Notes: generated by a model not told the origin, from the letters alone. DNA of 35,205 nucleotides from Xenococcaceae cyanobacterium MO_167.B52 (GCA_030065315.1 JASJDB010000018.1:1-35205); one strand, 5' to 3'. Shown: positions 1 to 10,555, counted from the stretch's first letter. A program made the numbers and translations.

Positions 1-1
1 C

Positions 2-1540
2 GATAAACCTCTCAAGGATGAATATGATGTCGTCATTATTGGTTCGGGACCTGGTGGTGGTACGTTAGCCCATGCTCTTAAGGATACTGGAAAATCTATT
101 TTACTGGTTGAGCGTGGTGATTTTCTGCCCCAGGAACCTGATAATTGGAACTCCAGAGTGGTACTCGAAAAGCAAAAGTATGCAAACTCGGAAGAATGGG
201 TGGCAGCTGACGGAACGTCTTACCAACCCAATATGTACTATTATGTTGGTGGCATGACCAAGCTTTATGCTGGCACTTTGTTCCGATTTCGGCAAGAGGA
301 TTTTCAAGAAAGTCGTCACCAAGATGGTATTTCACCAGTTTGGCCGGTTCAGTATGATGAATTTGAACCCTACTATACTCAGGCTGAACAACTCTACTTC
401 GTTCATGGAAAGGAAGGGGAAGATCCAACGGAACCTTCCCGTTCGGTAGCATTTCCTTATCCACCCGCGCCTTTGGTTCCAGAACTTGAAGAATTCAAAA
501 AACGGATGAGTAAAGTGGGGCTACATCCCTTTGCCGTCCCCCAAGGTTTGGCACTTTTTGCGGGGGGGCGTTGCTTGTATTGTGGCTATTGTGATAGCCA
601 TCCCTGTCAAGTTTTGGCCAAAGGCGATCCAGAACTTTGTTGTATTCGTCCAGCAATGAGGAAGCCCGAAGTCACTCTTCTAACTAAGGCTAAAGCAGTA
701 AAACTGTTAACTGATCCTAGCGGTTCTAATGTAGTTGCTGTTGAAATCGAGAGAGAAGGTCAGACCTATAAAATTCAGGCTGGTACTTTCGTTGTTTCCG
801 GTGGTGCAGTTAATACCCCAGTTCTTTTATTGCGTTCAGCTAACGAACATCATCCCAACGGTTTAGGTAATTCCTCTGGTTTAGTCGGTGCCAATTATAT
901 GCGACACGTTTCTACAGTGGTTCTGGCGCAAAATCCAGCAGGAGTTAAACTCCCGCAAAATCATTTTTGGAAAACGATTGGCTTTAACGATTATTATCTC
1001 AATGGTACCTCCGACTGGCCTTATCCGTTAGGAACAGTTCAAGTCACTGGCAACTATCATGAAAGTATGCCTATTTTTCTGCCCGATTCCCTCGACAGTT
1101 CCGAGGAAAAACGAGAGGAGTTGGCAGCACAAATGTTGCCTTTGTTCCTATTGAGCGAGGATTTGCCCCGCAGTAATAATCGCGTTACTCTAACCTCTGA
1201 CGGTCGAATTAGTGTTGCTTACCAAGCAAATAATGTGAACAGTCATAAAAAATTCATTGAGGTTGTCATTGATAAGCTCAAGCAAGCTGACTATGGGTTA
1301 ATAACGTATAAAACTTTTCTAGATGTCAAGCAAGGTGGTGGATATCACCATTGTGGAACTGCTCGTTTTGGTAACGACCCTGCTACATCAGTATTAGACC
1401 GCTATTGCAAAGTCCACGATTTGGAGAACTTATACATTGTCGACGCTTGTTTCTTCCCCAGCGCGCCAGCGCTGAATCCAGTTTTGACAATTGTGGCTAA
1501 CGCCCTTCGTGTAGGGGATTATCTCAAGTGCAAGATTTAA
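2..1540 (+). CDS. GMC-family (glucose-methanol-choline) FAD oxidoreductase, 5' end outside the window
   Basis: The open frame continues upstream of the listed ORF (158) to base 2. It encodes DEYDVVIIGSGPGGGTLAHALKDTGKSILLVERG (Rossmann GxGxxG FAD motif). C-terminal GGGYHHCGTARFG...VDACFFPSAPALNPVLTIVANALRVGDYL is GMC_oxred_C-like. It has an internal Cys-rich CLYCGYCDSHPCQ...CC segment. Confidence 0.9.
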   Translation, partial: DKPLKDEYDVVIIGSGPGGGTLAHALKDTGKSILLVERGDFLPQEPDNWNSRVVLEKQKYANSEEWVAADGTSYQPNMYYYVGGMTKLYAGTLFRFRQEDFQESRHQDGISPVWPVQYDEFEPYYTQAEQLYFVHGKEGEDPTEPSRSVAFPYPPAPLVPELEEFKKRMSKVGLHPFAVPQGLALFAGGRCLYCGYCDSHPCQVLAKGDPELCCIRPAMRKPEVTLLTKAKAVKLLTDPSGSNVVAVEIEREGQTYKIQAGTFVVSGGAVNTPVLLLRSANEHHPNGLGNSSGLVGANYMRHVSTVVLAQNPAGVKLPQNHFWKTIGFNDYYLNGTSDWPYPLGTVQVTGNYHESMPIFLPDSLDSSEEKREELAAQMLPLFLLSEDLPRSNNRVTLTSDGRISVAYQANNVNSHKKFIEVVIDKLKQADYGLITYKTFLDVKQGGGYHHCGTARFGNDPATSVLDRYCKVHDLENLYIVDACFFPSAPALNPVLTIVANALRVGDYLKCKI

Positions 1541-1846
1541 CAGTGATTTAGCAAGCTGAAAATACCTATAGTCCCCCTTATTATATTTTTCGATTGCAGC
1601 CCCTTGCACCAGGGTTTGTGGGACGTTAAATCAAAGAGAAGGGGGAGAAGAGTAGTACTATGTCAACTTTGAAATGATGGGTTGAGATGAGACAAGGAAG
1701 ACAAGGGAGAAAATTTAGTGACACTTATCCCTTAAATCAATCTTGACAAAGCAGTAAAACGATATTCTGCTACCTAGGTTGTCGAGAATATCGATGAGGG
1801 TCAGATTCCAGCATTATTTAGAAGAGTAAGAAATTAAGACCATAGG

Positions 1847-1901
1847 CAATAGTTCTTGAATTGGATGTGATCGCTGTGTTGTCTTTCTCCAAGAACTATT
1901 G
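1847..1901. promoter_or_regulatory. Spaced 12-bp perfect inverted repeat upstream of the multicopper oxidase
   Basis: CAATAGTTCTTG (1847-1858) and CAAGAACTATTG (1890-1901), 31-nt spacer, ending 32 bp before ATG 1934. Confidence 0.5.
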
Positions 1902-1933
1902 AAAAAGTGAGGAAGCGAACAATTAAAATAACT

Positions 1934-3658
1934 ATGAAAATATTGCTAAATATTATAATCACTTGTCTGCTGTTAATTTATCCAGCCAATAACGCAGATG
2001 CTTTGCTAAATTTAGCAACAACTGCCGATGCTAGCAATAAAATTGATGTTTTTAAGGCTGGTTGTGAGTATGCAGTACCGCTCAACATTAATCAGACTGA
2101 TTATGTTGGACATCCTTTTGAAAATCCAGAATCCATTGAGTCCCAAGATGGATTATTAGAAACAACCCTAGAGGTTAAATATGCTAAAAATAGGATTGCC
2201 GACTGTGAAGTAAATCTTCGCTCTTATAATGGCAAGCTAGTAGGACCTACTCTAAGAGCAAAACCAGGAGATACAATTCGGATCAAACTGATCAATAATT
2301 TGCCACCAGAGCCAAATTCTTCAGAAAGCAAGTTGATGAGCGAAACTACACCCGAAGGTTGCGAATATCAAATGGCAACTATGATGAGTAACATTCCTAA
2401 CATTCCTCACAACTTCAATACCACTAATTTTCATACCCACGGTCTTCACGTCGATCCCAATGGCTGTAGTGATAATATTTTCCGAGTAATGAACCCGAAG
2501 CAAAAAGATGGAGATCCAGCACCAGAATATGCCATTGAAGTTAAAATTCCTGAAGATCATCCATCAGGAACCTTTTGGTATCATGCTCATCTTCATGGTT
2601 CGACTGCTCTACAAGTATCTAGTGGTATGGCTGGAGCCTTAATTATTGAGGGGGGTGGACTAGATGAAATACCAGAAATTGCCGAGGCGACTGAAAAAGT
2701 ATTTATGTTTCAGCAAATTGCCTATGATCGCAATGGTGAAATAGAAAATTATGATAATTTTGGCGTCAATGCATGGGACGATTTAGGGCGGTATACAACA
2801 ATTAATAGTCAAATTCGACCAGTAATTAAAATGCGACCTGGAGAAGTGCAACGATGGCGTTTTATTCATGGAGGTGTAAAAGAAAGTCTTAATCTAGAAT
2901 TGCGCAATAATAGAGATCAGATTACACTTCATGAGATTGCTGTAGATGGCATTGCCCTGGGAAAGCTTGATTCTTGGAATAATGCTCCCATTGAACTTGA
3001 ACCAGGTTATCGAAGTGATGTACTGGTTCAAGCCCAACCACTATTACCAGGGCAAGAGTCAGAGGAGTATATCCTAATTGATAAACCAACCTCAAATCAA
3101 CAATCCTTGTTTGGAAAAGGAGAGCCAGGACGCATCTTGGCTAAAGTTATTGTCGAGGGTAAACCGTTGATGATGCAATTACCTAATACCGATCAATTAG
3201 CTGAAGCTAAACAAAAAGATGCACCTCAGGATATCAGGGATTATGAAATAACAGGAGAACCTCAAAAAGTTGTTTTCAGCATTAATAAAGAACCTTCTGG
3301 GGCGTTTACATTTACAGTTAACGGTCAATCATTCGAGTCTCAAGGAGAAAGACTTCTTCAACTGGATAAGGCAGAAATCTGGCATTTAGAAACGGATAGC
3401 AAGTTAAACTCTGATACGCCTGATAAACATCCTTTCCATATCCACGTTAATCCTTTTCAGTATGATCGCAAAGATCCTAACAATGAGACAGAGCGCATTT
3501 GGCGGGATACATTAATGATTACCGAGGGTCAACCACAAACCATTCGTACTCGTTACACTGAATTTCTTGGTAAGTTTGTTTTGCATTGTCATATCCTAGA
3601 CCATGAAGATCAAGGCATGATGCAAGTCGTCGAAATTGTCAATCAACCCACAAGTTAA
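1934..3658 (+). CDS. Multicopper oxidase (laccase/CueO-like), secreted
   Basis: All four copper motifs are present: FHTHGLHVDP, FWYHAHLHGS, HPFHIHVNPF and LHCHILDHEDQGMMQ. The N-terminus MKILLNIIITCLLLIYPANNADA looks like a signal peptide, so ATG 1934 is preferred over GTG 1907. Confidence 0.93.
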   Translation: MKILLNIIITCLLLIYPANNADALLNLATTADASNKIDVFKAGCEYAVPLNINQTDYVGHPFENPESIESQDGLLETTLEVKYAKNRIADCEVNLRSYNGKLVGPTLRAKPGDTIRIKLINNLPPEPNSSESKLMSETTPEGCEYQMATMMSNIPNIPHNFNTTNFHTHGLHVDPNGCSDNIFRVMNPKQKDGDPAPEYAIEVKIPEDHPSGTFWYHAHLHGSTALQVSSGMAGALIIEGGGLDEIPEIAEATEKVFMFQQIAYDRNGEIENYDNFGVNAWDDLGRYTTINSQIRPVIKMRPGEVQRWRFIHGGVKESLNLELRNNRDQITLHEIAVDGIALGKLDSWNNAPIELEPGYRSDVLVQAQPLLPGQESEEYILIDKPTSNQQSLFGKGEPGRILAKVIVEGKPLMMQLPNTDQLAEAKQKDAPQDIRDYEITGEPQKVVFSINKEPSGAFTFTVNGQSFESQGERLLQLDKAEIWHLETDSKLNSDTPDKHPFHIHVNPFQYDRKDPNNETERIWRDTLMITEGQPQTIRTRYTEFLGKFVLHCHILDHEDQGMMQVVEIVNQPTS

Positions 3659-3673
3659 ATCAGAGGAAAAACA

Positions 3674-5722
3674 ATGAGTATTAGTTTTGGGCGTGAAATT
3701 TGTGGAGAGCTTGATACAGCACAGGGGAGGGAATGGCTGGTAACTAATGGCATTGGAGGCTATGCTTCTGGCACAGTAGCGGGTGTATTAACACGAAGCT
3801 ATCACGGGCTCTTGGTGGCAGCCCTACAACCTCCCTTAAAGCGAACTCTACTCCTAACCAAAATTGAGGATACTGTTGAATATAATGGGCAATCTTATCC
3901 TTTATTTAGCAATCGTTGGAAAGGCAATTCAGTCAATCCTGCTGGTTATGAATATATCGAAAGCTTCCGTCTAGAAGCAACAATCCCTGTGTGGCACTTT
4001 ACCGTTAGTGATGCACTGCTGGAGAAGCGTATCTGGATGCAGCCCAAAGCGAATACAACCTATATTTATTACACCGTTAAACGTGCTAGTGAGGCAATCA
4101 ATCTATCTCTCAAAGCACTTGTTAACTATCGCAGTTATCACGGTGGGAATTTGCCCAAGCTCAAAAGCCAAGAATCTCTAGAAAACGGAGTTCGGATCAT
4201 AATGGATGAGGAAAATGCCCAGCCATTTTACTTATTGGTAAATAAAGGTAGCACCTCTTTGGCTAACGAACCTTACTATGATTTCCAATTGCCAATAGAG
4301 AACTACCGAGGACTCAACGACATCGATAATCATCTCCATATTGCCACTTTTGAAGTTACTCTTCAACCAGGAGAATCCCTTACTTTTGTCGCTAGCACGG
4401 AAGACCCAAATCCTTTGATGGGTAATCGATTAGATGTCAAGAATACAGAAGCTTTAGGTCGGATTCTAGATGGGGGAACAGCCTTAGAAAATCGCCGCAA
4501 TTATGAACAAAAACTGTTCAAACTCTGGCAACAGACTAATACCGAAGTTGCGCCAAAAGCTCCTGACTGGATTAAACAATTGGTTCTAGCTGCGGATCAA
4601 TTTATTGTTGACCGTCGTTTAGAGAATAATCCAGAAGGAAAATCGATTATTGCCGGGTACCATTGGTTTGAAGATTGGGGACGAGATACCATGATTAGTC
4701 TCCCTGGATTAACCCTTGTGACCGGGCGTCAGGAAATTGCTCGCTTAATTCTTGAAACCTTTGCTCAATATGTTAGTAAAGGAATGCTGCCTAACCGTTT
4801 TCCCGATAATAATAGCCTGACAGACGCTGACTATAATACTGTGGACGCAACTTTGTGGTATTTTGAGGCGATTCGTCTTTATCACGCCCAGACTAAAGAT
4901 AATAACTTTCTCAATAAGATATTTCCTAAACTCGCAGAAATCATTGACTGGCATCGTCAAGGAACACGCTACAAAATTAAGCTTGATAGGGATGGACTAA
5001 TTTCGGCTGGTGAAGAAGGGGTGCAACTCACCTGGATGGATGCCTTAGTAAATGGTCAAGTGATTACTCCCCGCCACGGCAAACCTATTGAAGTTAATGC
5101 ACTCTGGTACAATGCGTTGCGAACAATGTCGGCATTTGCCAAAACTCTCGGCAAAGCTCCTAGCCAATACGATGATATGGCTGAAACAACCAAAAAGGGG
5201 TTTGAACGGTTTTGGAATCAGGAAAAGGGGTATTGCTTTGATGTCCTCGATTCTCCTGATGGTACCAATGATGACTCACTTCGACCTAACCAGCTTTTTG
5301 CTTTATCTTTACCCGAAAGCCCTCTGGCTCAAGAGCAACAACAGGGAGTTATCAAGGCTTGTGAGCAGTTTCTACTTACTTCTCATGGTCTGCGAAGCTT
5401 AAGCCCAGAAAATTCCCAGTATCAAGGTTACTACGGTGGCGATCAGTATCATCGAGACAGTGCCTATCATCAAGGAACTATCTGGGGCTGGCTAATGGGT
5501 CCTTTTGCCCTTGCCCATTTGCGAGTTTATAACGATCCTATTCAAGCCCTGAGTTTTTTGGAGCCAATAGCCTATCACTTGAGTAGTACAGGATTAGGCA
5601 GCATCAGTGAAATTTTTGATGGCAATACCCCCTATCGTCCGAGAGGTTGTATTGCTCAAGCTTGGTCTGTTGCCGAAGTTTTACGCTCTTGGGTAGAAAT
5701 AGCCAAAAAGTTACCCAATTAA
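3674..5722 (+). CDS. Amylo-alpha-1,6-glucosidase / bacterial-archaeal type glycogen debranching enzyme (GH133-like)
   Basis: N-terminal GREWLVTNGIGGYASGTVAGVLTRSYHGLLVAAL (GDE_N-like), then GYHWFEDWGRDTMISLPGLTLVTGR and TDADYNTVDATLWYFEAI (GDE_C-like). It starts 15 bp after the MCO stop with an AGAGGA RBS-like sequence. Confidence 0.92.
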   Translation: MSISFGREICGELDTAQGREWLVTNGIGGYASGTVAGVLTRSYHGLLVAALQPPLKRTLLLTKIEDTVEYNGQSYPLFSNRWKGNSVNPAGYEYIESFRLEATIPVWHFTVSDALLEKRIWMQPKANTTYIYYTVKRASEAINLSLKALVNYRSYHGGNLPKLKSQESLENGVRIIMDEENAQPFYLLVNKGSTSLANEPYYDFQLPIENYRGLNDIDNHLHIATFEVTLQPGESLTFVASTEDPNPLMGNRLDVKNTEALGRILDGGTALENRRNYEQKLFKLWQQTNTEVAPKAPDWIKQLVLAADQFIVDRRLENNPEGKSIIAGYHWFEDWGRDTMISLPGLTLVTGRQEIARLILETFAQYVSKGMLPNRFPDNNSLTDADYNTVDATLWYFEAIRLYHAQTKDNNFLNKIFPKLAEIIDWHRQGTRYKIKLDRDGLISAGEEGVQLTWMDALVNGQVITPRHGKPIEVNALWYNALRTMSAFAKTLGKAPSQYDDMAETTKKGFERFWNQEKGYCFDVLDSPDGTNDDSLRPNQLFALSLPESPLAQEQQQGVIKACEQFLLTSHGLRSLSPENSQYQGYYGGDQYHRDSAYHQGTIWGWLMGPFALAHLRVYNDPIQALSFLEPIAYHLSSTGLGSISEIFDGNTPYRPRGCIAQAWSVAEVLRSWVEIAKKLPN

Positions 5723-5761
5723 CACGATATCCACCCAATATCCCTTCTATCTCAAAAAGCT

Positions 5762-8518
5762 ATGACACACATTGAAGACACCCAAGAAAGAAAAAGACTG
5801 CTAGAAGACCTCGCTCGCCAGAAAGACTGGAAACGATGGGGTTCCTATCTCAGCGATCGCCAATGGGGAACGGTTCGAGAAGATTACAGTGAATATGGTA
5901 ATGCTTGGGACTATTTTCCCCATGACCACGCTCGCTCTCGTGCCTATCGCTGGGGTGAAGACGGTCTTATGGGAATTTGTGACAACCACCAAAATCTTTG
6001 TTTTGCGATCGCTCTATGGAATGGCAAAGACCCCATTCTCAAAGAAAGGCTATTTGGTTTAACTAATGGTCAAGGAAATCATGGGGAAGATGTTAAAGAA
6101 TATTACTTTTATTTAGACAATACTCCTAGTCACTCTTATATGAAGGGACTTTACAAATATCCTCATAGTGCCTTCCCTTATGACTTGTTAGTTAATGAAA
6201 ACGCCCGCAGAAAACAACAAGATCCTGGAGCGTTAGAATTTGAACTGATGAATACTGGTGTGTTTGAAGATAACCGCTATTTTGATGTTTTTGTCGAATA
6301 TGCCAAAAATTCCCCAGAAGATATTCTGATTCAAATAACTGTTGTTAATCGGGGTTCACAAGCACAAGATTTACATCTGGCACCAACCCTTTGGTTTCGT
6401 AACACTTGGTCTTGGGGAATTCCTGAGCAAAATAAGCCATCATTGAAGGGAATAAAATTTGACCAGAATTTCAGCACGGTAGAAGCAGACTTTGCCAATC
6501 CCGATTTGATGGAACGAGGCTTAGGGAAAAAATGGCTCTATTGCGAACATCCCAACGCAATGCTCTATACCGAAAACGAAACCAATAACGTAAGATTTGG
6601 ATGGGGAGAGAATTCTTGTTCTTACGTCAAAGATGGCATCAATGATTATATTGTTCACGGTCAAAAAGATGCCGTAAATCCAGAGCCAGTAGGAACTAAA
6701 GTTACACCCTACTATCAGTTAAATATTGCTCCACAAGAAACAAAAATAGTCCGACTAAGACTGAGTGATTCTCAGAATTTAGCTTTACCCTTTGGTGCTG
6801 AGTTTGAATCAACATTTCAACAACGCAAGGCTGAAGCCGATGAATTCTATCTTGCTGTTACTCCCTTTGAGAAATTGTCGGATGAAATGCGGAAGGTGCA
6901 GAGACAAGCTTTTGCTGGGATGTTATGGAGTAAACAATACTATAAATTTGATATCGAGCGTTGGCTAAACGGCGATTCTACCCAACCCACACCACCACCA
7001 GAAAGAAAAAAAGGACGCAATCATCAATGGATTCATTTAGATAATGAGGATATTATCTCCATGCCCGATAAATGGGAATATCCTTGGTATGCTGCTTGGG
7101 ATTTGGCTTTTCACTGCCTACCCATTGCCCTAATCGATCCAGACTTTGCCAAAAATCAATTAGATATCATGACCAGGGAATGGTATATGCATCCCAACGG
7201 GCAAATTCCTGCTTATGAGTGGGCATTTGGTGATGTTAATCCTCCCGTTCATGCTTGGGCAACTTGGCGAGTGTATAAAATCGAACAAAGAAGCACTGGA
7301 AAAGGCGATCGCAAGTTCTTAGAAAGAGTGTTTCAGAAACTATTACTTAACTTTACTTGGTGGGTAAATCGCAAGGATGCGGAAGGAAATAACATTTTTG
7401 AAGGGGGCTTTTTAGGCTTGGATAATATCGGCGTATTTGATCGCAGTTCACCCTTACCTACAGGAGGTTACATCGAACAGGCAGATGGTACAAGCTGGAT
7501 GGCAATGTACTGTCTGAATATGCTGACAATTTCTCTGGAGTTGGCTTTAGAAAACCCTGTCTATGAAGACATGGCAACCAAATTTTTTGAACATTTTCTA
7601 TATATTGCCGATGCGATGAACCATATCGGAGGTGATAAAACTCAGCTTTGGGACAAGGAAGACGGTTTCTTTTATGATGTATTGCACTTACCTAATGGAG
7701 AAAAAATCAGGCTAAAGGTGCGCTCGATGGTGGGTTTAATTCCTCTGTTTGCCGTTACCACCCTTGAACCAGAAGTTATTAATAAACTCCCAGGTTTTAA
7801 AGAAAGATTGGAATGGTTTATCAATAATCGCACTAGCTTAACGAAAAATGTCGCCTGTATGGAAAAAGAAGGTATGGGGGAAAGAAGAATGCTAGCTCTT
7901 TGTTATGTTACTCCAGACAGATTTGAACCAGAAGACAAGTTACGACGCATCCTAGAAAAACTCCTTGATGAAGATGAATTCTTCAGCGATTATGGCATTC
8001 GTGCATTGTCTCGCTTCCACAAAGATAATCCCTATGATTTTTATGTTAATGGCAATCAAAATCGCGTAAGTTACGAACCAGCCGAATCCAGTAGTGGTTT
8101 ATTTGGTGGTAATTCTAACTGGCGAGGTCCTGTGTGGATGCCAGTTAATTATTTACTGATTGAATCCCTGCAAAAGTTTCATCATTATCTAGGAGATGAT
8201 TTTAAGGTGGAATGTCCCAAAGGTTCGGGAAACATGATGAATCTCTGGGAGGTAGCCACAGAAATCTCTCAAAGATTGATGAAAATTTTCTTGCCAAAAG
8301 AAGAAAATCCCAATCAAGGTTATCGACCAGTTTATGGAGATATTCAAAAGTTTCAAACTGATCCAAACTGGAGTAACTACATTCTTTTCTATGAGTATTT
8401 TCATGGAGATATCGGTGCTGGGATTGGGGCTAGTCATCAAACAGGCTGGACAGGAGTAGTAGCAAAACTTATCCAACAGCATGGAAAATATGCTTGCCAA
8501 GGAAAATCTCCTAAGTGA
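5762..8518 (+). CDS. GH63/MGH1-like glycoside hydrolase (glucosidase-type)
   Basis: 918 aa. Motifs include [54 protein letters not shown] and [21 protein letters not shown], typical of (alpha/alpha)6 MGH1/GH63 proteins. 39 bp downstream of the debranching enzyme. Confidence 0.82.
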   Translation: MTHIEDTQERKRLLEDLARQKDWKRWGSYLSDRQWGTVREDYSEYGNAWDYFPHDHARSRAYRWGEDGLMGICDNHQNLCFAIALWNGKDPILKERLFGLTNGQGNHGEDVKEYYFYLDNTPSHSYMKGLYKYPHSAFPYDLLVNENARRKQQDPGALEFELMNTGVFEDNRYFDVFVEYAKNSPEDILIQITVVNRGSQAQDLHLAPTLWFRNTWSWGIPEQNKPSLKGIKFDQNFSTVEADFANPDLMERGLGKKWLYCEHPNAMLYTENETNNVRFGWGENSCSYVKDGINDYIVHGQKDAVNPEPVGTKVTPYYQLNIAPQETKIVRLRLSDSQNLALPFGAEFESTFQQRKAEADEFYLAVTPFEKLSDEMRKVQRQAFAGMLWSKQYYKFDIERWLNGDSTQPTPPPERKKGRNHQWIHLDNEDIISMPDKWEYPWYAAWDLAFHCLPIALIDPDFAKNQLDIMTREWYMHPNGQIPAYEWAFGDVNPPVHAWATWRVYKIEQRSTGKGDRKFLERVFQKLLLNFTWWVNRKDAEGNNIFEGGFLGLDNIGVFDRSSPLPTGGYIEQADGTSWMAMYCLNMLTISLELALENPVYEDMATKFFEHFLYIADAMNHIGGDKTQLWDKEDGFFYDVLHLPNGEKIRLKVRSMVGLIPLFAVTTLEPEVINKLPGFKERLEWFINNRTSLTKNVACMEKEGMGERRMLALCYVTPDRFEPEDKLRRILEKLLDEDEFFSDYGIRALSRFHKDNPYDFYVNGNQNRVSYEPAESSSGLFGGNSNWRGPVWMPVNYLLIESLQKFHHYLGDDFKVECPKGSGNMMNLWEVATEISQRLMKIFLPKEENPNQGYRPVYGDIQKFQTDPNWSNYILFYEYFHGDIGAGIGASHQTGWTGVVAKLIQQHGKYACQGKSPK

Positions 8519-8567
8519 AAAAATAGCATTTTTCCAAACATTATTGAGGTACATCTCATCATTCAAT

Positions 8568-8591
8568 CAGTGAACAGTTAACTGTTCACTG
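8568..8591. repeat. 24-bp perfect palindrome
   Basis: CAGTGAACAGTTAACTGTTCACTG equals its own reverse complement. Confidence 0.85.
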
Positions 8592-8610
8592 TTCAAGAAA
8601 TAATTGCTAC

Positions 8611-8643
8611 TGTTGTGAATTTACGAGCTAAAAATTCACAACA
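8611..8643. repeat. Hairpin, 12-bp perfect stem with 9-nt loop
   Basis: TGTTGTGAATTT-acgagctaa-AAATTCACAACA. Confidence 0.8.
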
Positions 8644-8675
8644 ATCTGTCATTAATCTTTTAGTAAAACAGCAAA

Positions 8676-9497
8676 ATGAATATAACAAATTTTTTGCAGA
8701 ATAAAAAAAATATATTTTTACTTTTGGGCATATGTTTTTTAATAATTAGTATTGGTTTATCCTTGTTGATATTTAGCACTAATTCACCAGAGAAAACTAT
8801 TGCCCAGCAAACTGATCTTCCTCTCCCTCAAGTCTATTACAATGCCTTAAAAGATGTTAAAGAAGCAAAATCAGAAGAAATATCCAGAGAGCTTATTGCC
8901 ATTGTTAAAAATAATCCCCTGATTCAATGGCAAGGCGATCGCCTTAAAGTAGCGACCTTCACGAATCATAAGTACGAAGTTGGATCTACCGAACCTCAGC
9001 CAGTAGATCTTTGGGTTACCGTAGTCCCAGAACTGCAAAATTTTTGTAATAAATATAATTCTAATGAAGAAGATTTAGTCCTACGATTAGAGCAACTTTT
9101 AGGATTACCACCTAGTCATAAAAAATCCAAAAATATTGTCGAATTCTGGGTGGCATCAAAGGATTTATTTCGACCAACTCCAGACCCAGAAATTACCGAT
9201 CACGAAGCAGAACTAGACTTTCCCCAATCCAATGATTTTCTAATAGTTTCCCAAGAATATAAAGACTGGTTTAACCAAAGATTAAACGAATTTAACAGTC
9301 AATTAAAGGAAATGAAACCAGACACAATACCTTTTCCCTGGACAAGATTGGGGTATACCTACGATTGGGGAGAATCCGCAAATCATATCGGCTTAAGCGA
9401 ATTTGTTGTCAGGAAAGGAGCGGGTATTGAAATTGATTCGGCATCAACAGTGAAAGATTATTGTCAAAGTCACTTAGCTCTGGTTCGGAGTTTTTAG
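8676..9497 (+). CDS. Membrane-anchored protein of unknown function; C-terminus probably lost by frameshift
   Basis: N-terminal TM helix (IFLLLGICFLIISIGLSLLIF). A hydrophobic C-terminal segment continues in the +1 frame (9484-9606) past the stop. Confidence 0.6.
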   Translation: MNITNFLQNKKNIFLLLGICFLIISIGLSLLIFSTNSPEKTIAQQTDLPLPQVYYNALKDVKEAKSEEISRELIAIVKNNPLIQWQGDRLKVATFTNHKYEVGSTEPQPVDLWVTVVPELQNFCNKYNSNEEDLVLRLEQLLGLPPSHKKSKNIVEFWVASKDLFRPTPDPEITDHEAELDFPQSNDFLIVSQEYKDWFNQRLNEFNSQLKEMKPDTIPFPWTRLGYTYDWGESANHIGLSEFVVRKGAGIEIDSASTVKDYCQSHLALVRSF

Positions 9498-10195
9498 TTT
9501 AGGTACAACACTATTAGGTCTATTTGGCACAATTATAGGCTACTTACTAAGTCGAGAAATAGAAAAACTTTTTGATAAAAAAACGCGAGAAAAAAATAAT
9601 GATTAGATATCAGGTATAGATAATTACTTGAAATAAATTTCTCCTCTAAGTCCCTAAATCAAAATATTGAACTATCAAATTTAACTTGACACAACAGGGA
9701 AAAAGCCAAAAATATTGAATCTAGAAACAAAACTTTACATTTACAGTGAAATTAATTTATTAGCCTGGCTAACTCAAGATGTAAACATCAATTTATTCCG
9801 AACTGGATAATCATTTTCAGGCAGAATATTTAATAAATCCTTGACGATTTTTAAAAGATTTGATACAAAAGTTGATATATATTTAAAAGTAAAATAGAAG
9901 TGATTTAACTAAGATGATAGTCTCTTTATTAATGTTTTTTAATTCAATATTTCAGAGATTAACTATCTAGATAATTTAAAAATATCAAAAATAAAAATTT
10001 TTTAGACTTTTTTTGGGGGTAAAATTTGATGATTATTTACTGTATTAATTGCAAAAATACCAAAACCAATAGTCGTCACCTTCTCTTTCTTTAAAGCTCA
10101 CTAATTTCTAATAGCTGTAAAAACTTGTGAAGCTCTATTTTATTAATTCAATTTCTTATTAATAATCCTAAAGCTGCCACCACTTAACATAATTT

Positions 10196-10555
10196 ATGCT
10201 CAGTAAAAATTTATTTAAACTTTTTCGATTGAGGCACCAAGAGGAAAAATCTCATGTTACCCAAAAAATTCTGACAGCAATTTTTATTCTGTTTCTAATT
10301 TGTGGAATTGTCAGTTTTCCCTCAAAAGGATTGGCTTTAGAAGAAGCAGGTCAAGCTGTGATTCCTATCAACAATAATATAGTGAATCTAGATCAGGGCT
10401 GGACTAAAGATACTCAGCAGCGTTTCTATTTTGTGGATCAAGGATCACAACTGATGCCCTATCCTTGGTTTCTGGCTTTGGAACAAGATTCAAGTCAGGA
10501 ATTATTTCGTTCCGACAAAAATATGAGCAAACTGCGCTATTTTGGGAACTGGTAG
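10196..10555 (+). CDS. Short hypothetical protein with an N-terminal TM/signal segment, possibly a truncated gene
   Basis: 119-aa ORF with hydrophobic ILTAIFILFLICGIVSF. The protein-like sequence ends abruptly at NMSKLRYFGNW. Confidence 0.5.
   Translation: MLSKNLFKLFRLRHQEEKSHVTQKILTAIFILFLICGIVSFPSKGLALEEAGQAVIPINNNIVNLDQGWTKDTQQRFYFVDQGSQLMPYPWFLALEQDSSQELFRSDKNMSKLRYFGNW

Noticed and set aside
96-464. Minus-strand ORF of 122 aa (and overlapping 101-322, 267-449)
   Set aside because: Shadow ORFs antisense or out of frame to the GMC oxidoreductase; no recognisable protein motif.
1-5800. Apparent absence of GCGATCGC (HIP1) in the first ~5.8 kb as evidence of horizontal transfer
   Set aside because: HIP1 is also absent from about 28-35 kb in clearly resident genes such as ccaA, so the gap is not informative alone.
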